A stretch of 5,048 nt of DNA from positions 1 through 5,048 of the forward strand of contig CALYVJ010000168.1 in assembly GCA_945494195.1 (NCBI GenBank), written 5' to 3'. This stretch comes from an uncultured Selenomonas sp. (lineage in GTDB: Bacteria > Bacillota > Negativicutes > Selenomonadales > Selenomonadaceae). Positions 4,486 through 5,048 of this stretch are shown here, piece by piece. A program made the translations under genes and the position numbers. Under the pieces are notes generated by a model that saw only the letters and a program-made list of their open reading frames with translations, was not told the origin of the DNA and searched no databases. Position 1 is the stretch's first letter. Each line of letters starts with the position of its first letter.

Positions 4486-4761
4486 ATGGCAAGACTGATT
4501 GATAAAATCGAAGAACGGGAACGGCAGACGGAGGCGAAAGCTCCCGCGGAGAAAAAAACACCGGTCGTCGTGCGGATGACGGAGCAGACCAAATCCTCCA
4601 GCGGCAAAGATAAGCAGATTTCGGCCAAGGTCAACTCGGAGACTTATGCGGCGTTCACGGAAATAAACCGAGCCATGGGCATGTCCAACAACAGCGCCCT
4701 GAACATGATTATTGCCGACTACGTGCGCGAGAAACGCTACGTGCTGGAGGATATAAAGTAA
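4486..4761 (+). CDS. Small ribbon-helix-helix partition partner (ParB-role, ParG/CopG-like)
   Basis: A 91-residue protein. Residues 1-41 are charged and probably flexible (EERERQTEAKAPAEKKT); residues about 42-91 read as a ribbon-helix-helix domain: a strand KQISAKVN, helix SETYAAFTEINRAMG, a turn MSNNS and helix ALNMIIADYVREKR. This is the build of ParG-type centromere-binding proteins, whose mobile N-terminus stimulates the ParA ATPase (known for the family) and which also repress their own operon. The ribosome binding site AAGGAG lies 7 bases before ATG 4486. It follows parA by 67 bases of AGTA/TACT repeats, which are its likely binding sites. The assignment rests on fold pattern and position; no specific family name can be given. 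Confidence 0.8.
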   Translation: MARLIDKIEERERQTEAKAPAEKKTPVVVRMTEQTKSSSGKDKQISAKVNSETYAAFTEINRAMGMSNNSALNMIIADYVREKRYVLEDIK

Positions 4762-4821
4762 TACTTTTTATATGATAAGTATCGATATGTATATAGATAG
4801 TATTACTTAGTATATAATACT
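4762..4821. repeat. AGTA/TACT box array after the RHH gene
   Basis: TACT 4762, AGTA 4778, AGTA 4799, TACT 4804, AGTA 4809 and TACT 4818. It copies the array at 4419-4473 with the same phasing, beginning right after the stop codon in both cases. AGTATTA (4799-4805) and TAATACT (4815-4821) also make an inverted repeat. TATAAT at 4813-4818 could be a -10 for the downstream frame, but its -35 is poor. Confidence 0.6.
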
Positions 4822-4831
4822 GTAGGCAGGT

Positions 4832-5048
4832 ATGATGTATCGTCGCAAGGTATTCTCTGACCGAATGAGCCAATATGCTAAAGATATTTTTGTTCGCATT
4901 GGCTCATCATACAACATTACGTTGGAGGAATGGAATCACGACCAAGACCATGTGCATATCATGTTCCGTGCTCATCCTAATACAGAGCTGTCGAAATTCA
5001 TCAATGCTTATAAAAGTGCCAGCTCTAGGCTAATCAAAAAAGATTTTC
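4832..5048 (+). CDS. tnpA: IS200/IS605 family Y1 transposase TnpA, N-terminally short, cut by the right edge
   Basis: Seventy-two codons are visible. YRRKVF (3-8) matches the YRRK segment normally found about 25 residues into TnpA; DHVHI (39-43) carries the HxH metal-binding pair (His40, His42) of the HUH nuclease fold; FINAYKSASSRLIKKDF (56-72) is the conserved helix before the tyrosine region. The catalytic tyrosine lies beyond the window. An in-frame stop (TAG 4823) sits just before ATG 4832, so the usual first strand (the HIVWCPK-type segment) is missing. The upstream DNA is partition repeat, not an IS end, which suggests a 5'-truncated insertion remnant; a short protein re-using this start is possible. 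AGGCAGG just upstream is a weak ribosome binding site. Confidence 0.75.
   Translation, partial: MMYRRKVFSDRMSQYAKDIFVRIGSSYNITLEEWNHDQDHVHIMFRAHPNTELSKFINAYKSASSRLIKKDF

Overview
This window looks like part of an accessory replicon (a plasmid, a phage-plasmid or an integrated plasmid-like element) from a Firmicutes-type bacterium. AGGAGG-like ribosome binding sites, consensus sigma-70/sigma-A promoters and moderate GC coding regions inside AT-rich control regions fit a Negativicutes host such as a Selenomonas relative, but that is an impression, not a database result. No tRNA, rRNA, CRISPR array or replication initiator gene is visible.

Layout. (1) 1-735: a leftward operon starts from a near-consensus promoter at 616-644. 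It encodes a small excisionase-type HTH_17 protein and then one or two genes cut by the left edge. (2) 736-2375: a rightward pair, an Xre/cI-type repressor and a tyrosine integrase. A perfect 26-bp palindrome built from two TTGACCGGTCAA units lies inside the first codons of the repressor. Together these form a lysogeny/integration control module. (3) 2376-3623: about 1.25 kb with no credible protein gene but dense in signals. It holds an A-tract inverted repeat, a tyrosine-recombinase core-like site, a strong leftward terminator, a cluster of hairpins beside two DnaA-box matches, a short leftward RNA gene with a consensus promoter and terminator, and a roughly 600-nt rightward structured RNA (about 2905-3520). 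That RNA has GNRA hairpins, a 57-nt hairpin and an 11-bp long-range helix, and in size and style resembles the large ornate RNAs of mobile elements (ROOL/GOLLD type). (4) 3624-4761: a type Ib partition cassette, a ParA ATPase followed by a small ribbon-helix-helix protein, with AGTA/TACT box arrays before, between and after the two genes. (5) 4832-5048: the start of an IS200/IS605 Y1 transposase reading frame that lacks the usual first strand and runs off the right edge.

How it may work together. TTGAC-NN-GTCAA palindromes recur at four positions: two in the repressor gene start, one over the divergent promoters of the two RNA genes, and one just upstream of the parA promoter. I infer that the repressor may control itself, both RNAs and partition through this site. 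The partition proteins probably regulate themselves through the AGTA/TACT boxes, which may also be the centromere. The integrase, with the excisionase-like protein, would act at the core-like site just downstream of its own gene.

The two observations most worth pursuing are the large structured RNA and the shared palindrome linking it to the repressor and the partition genes.
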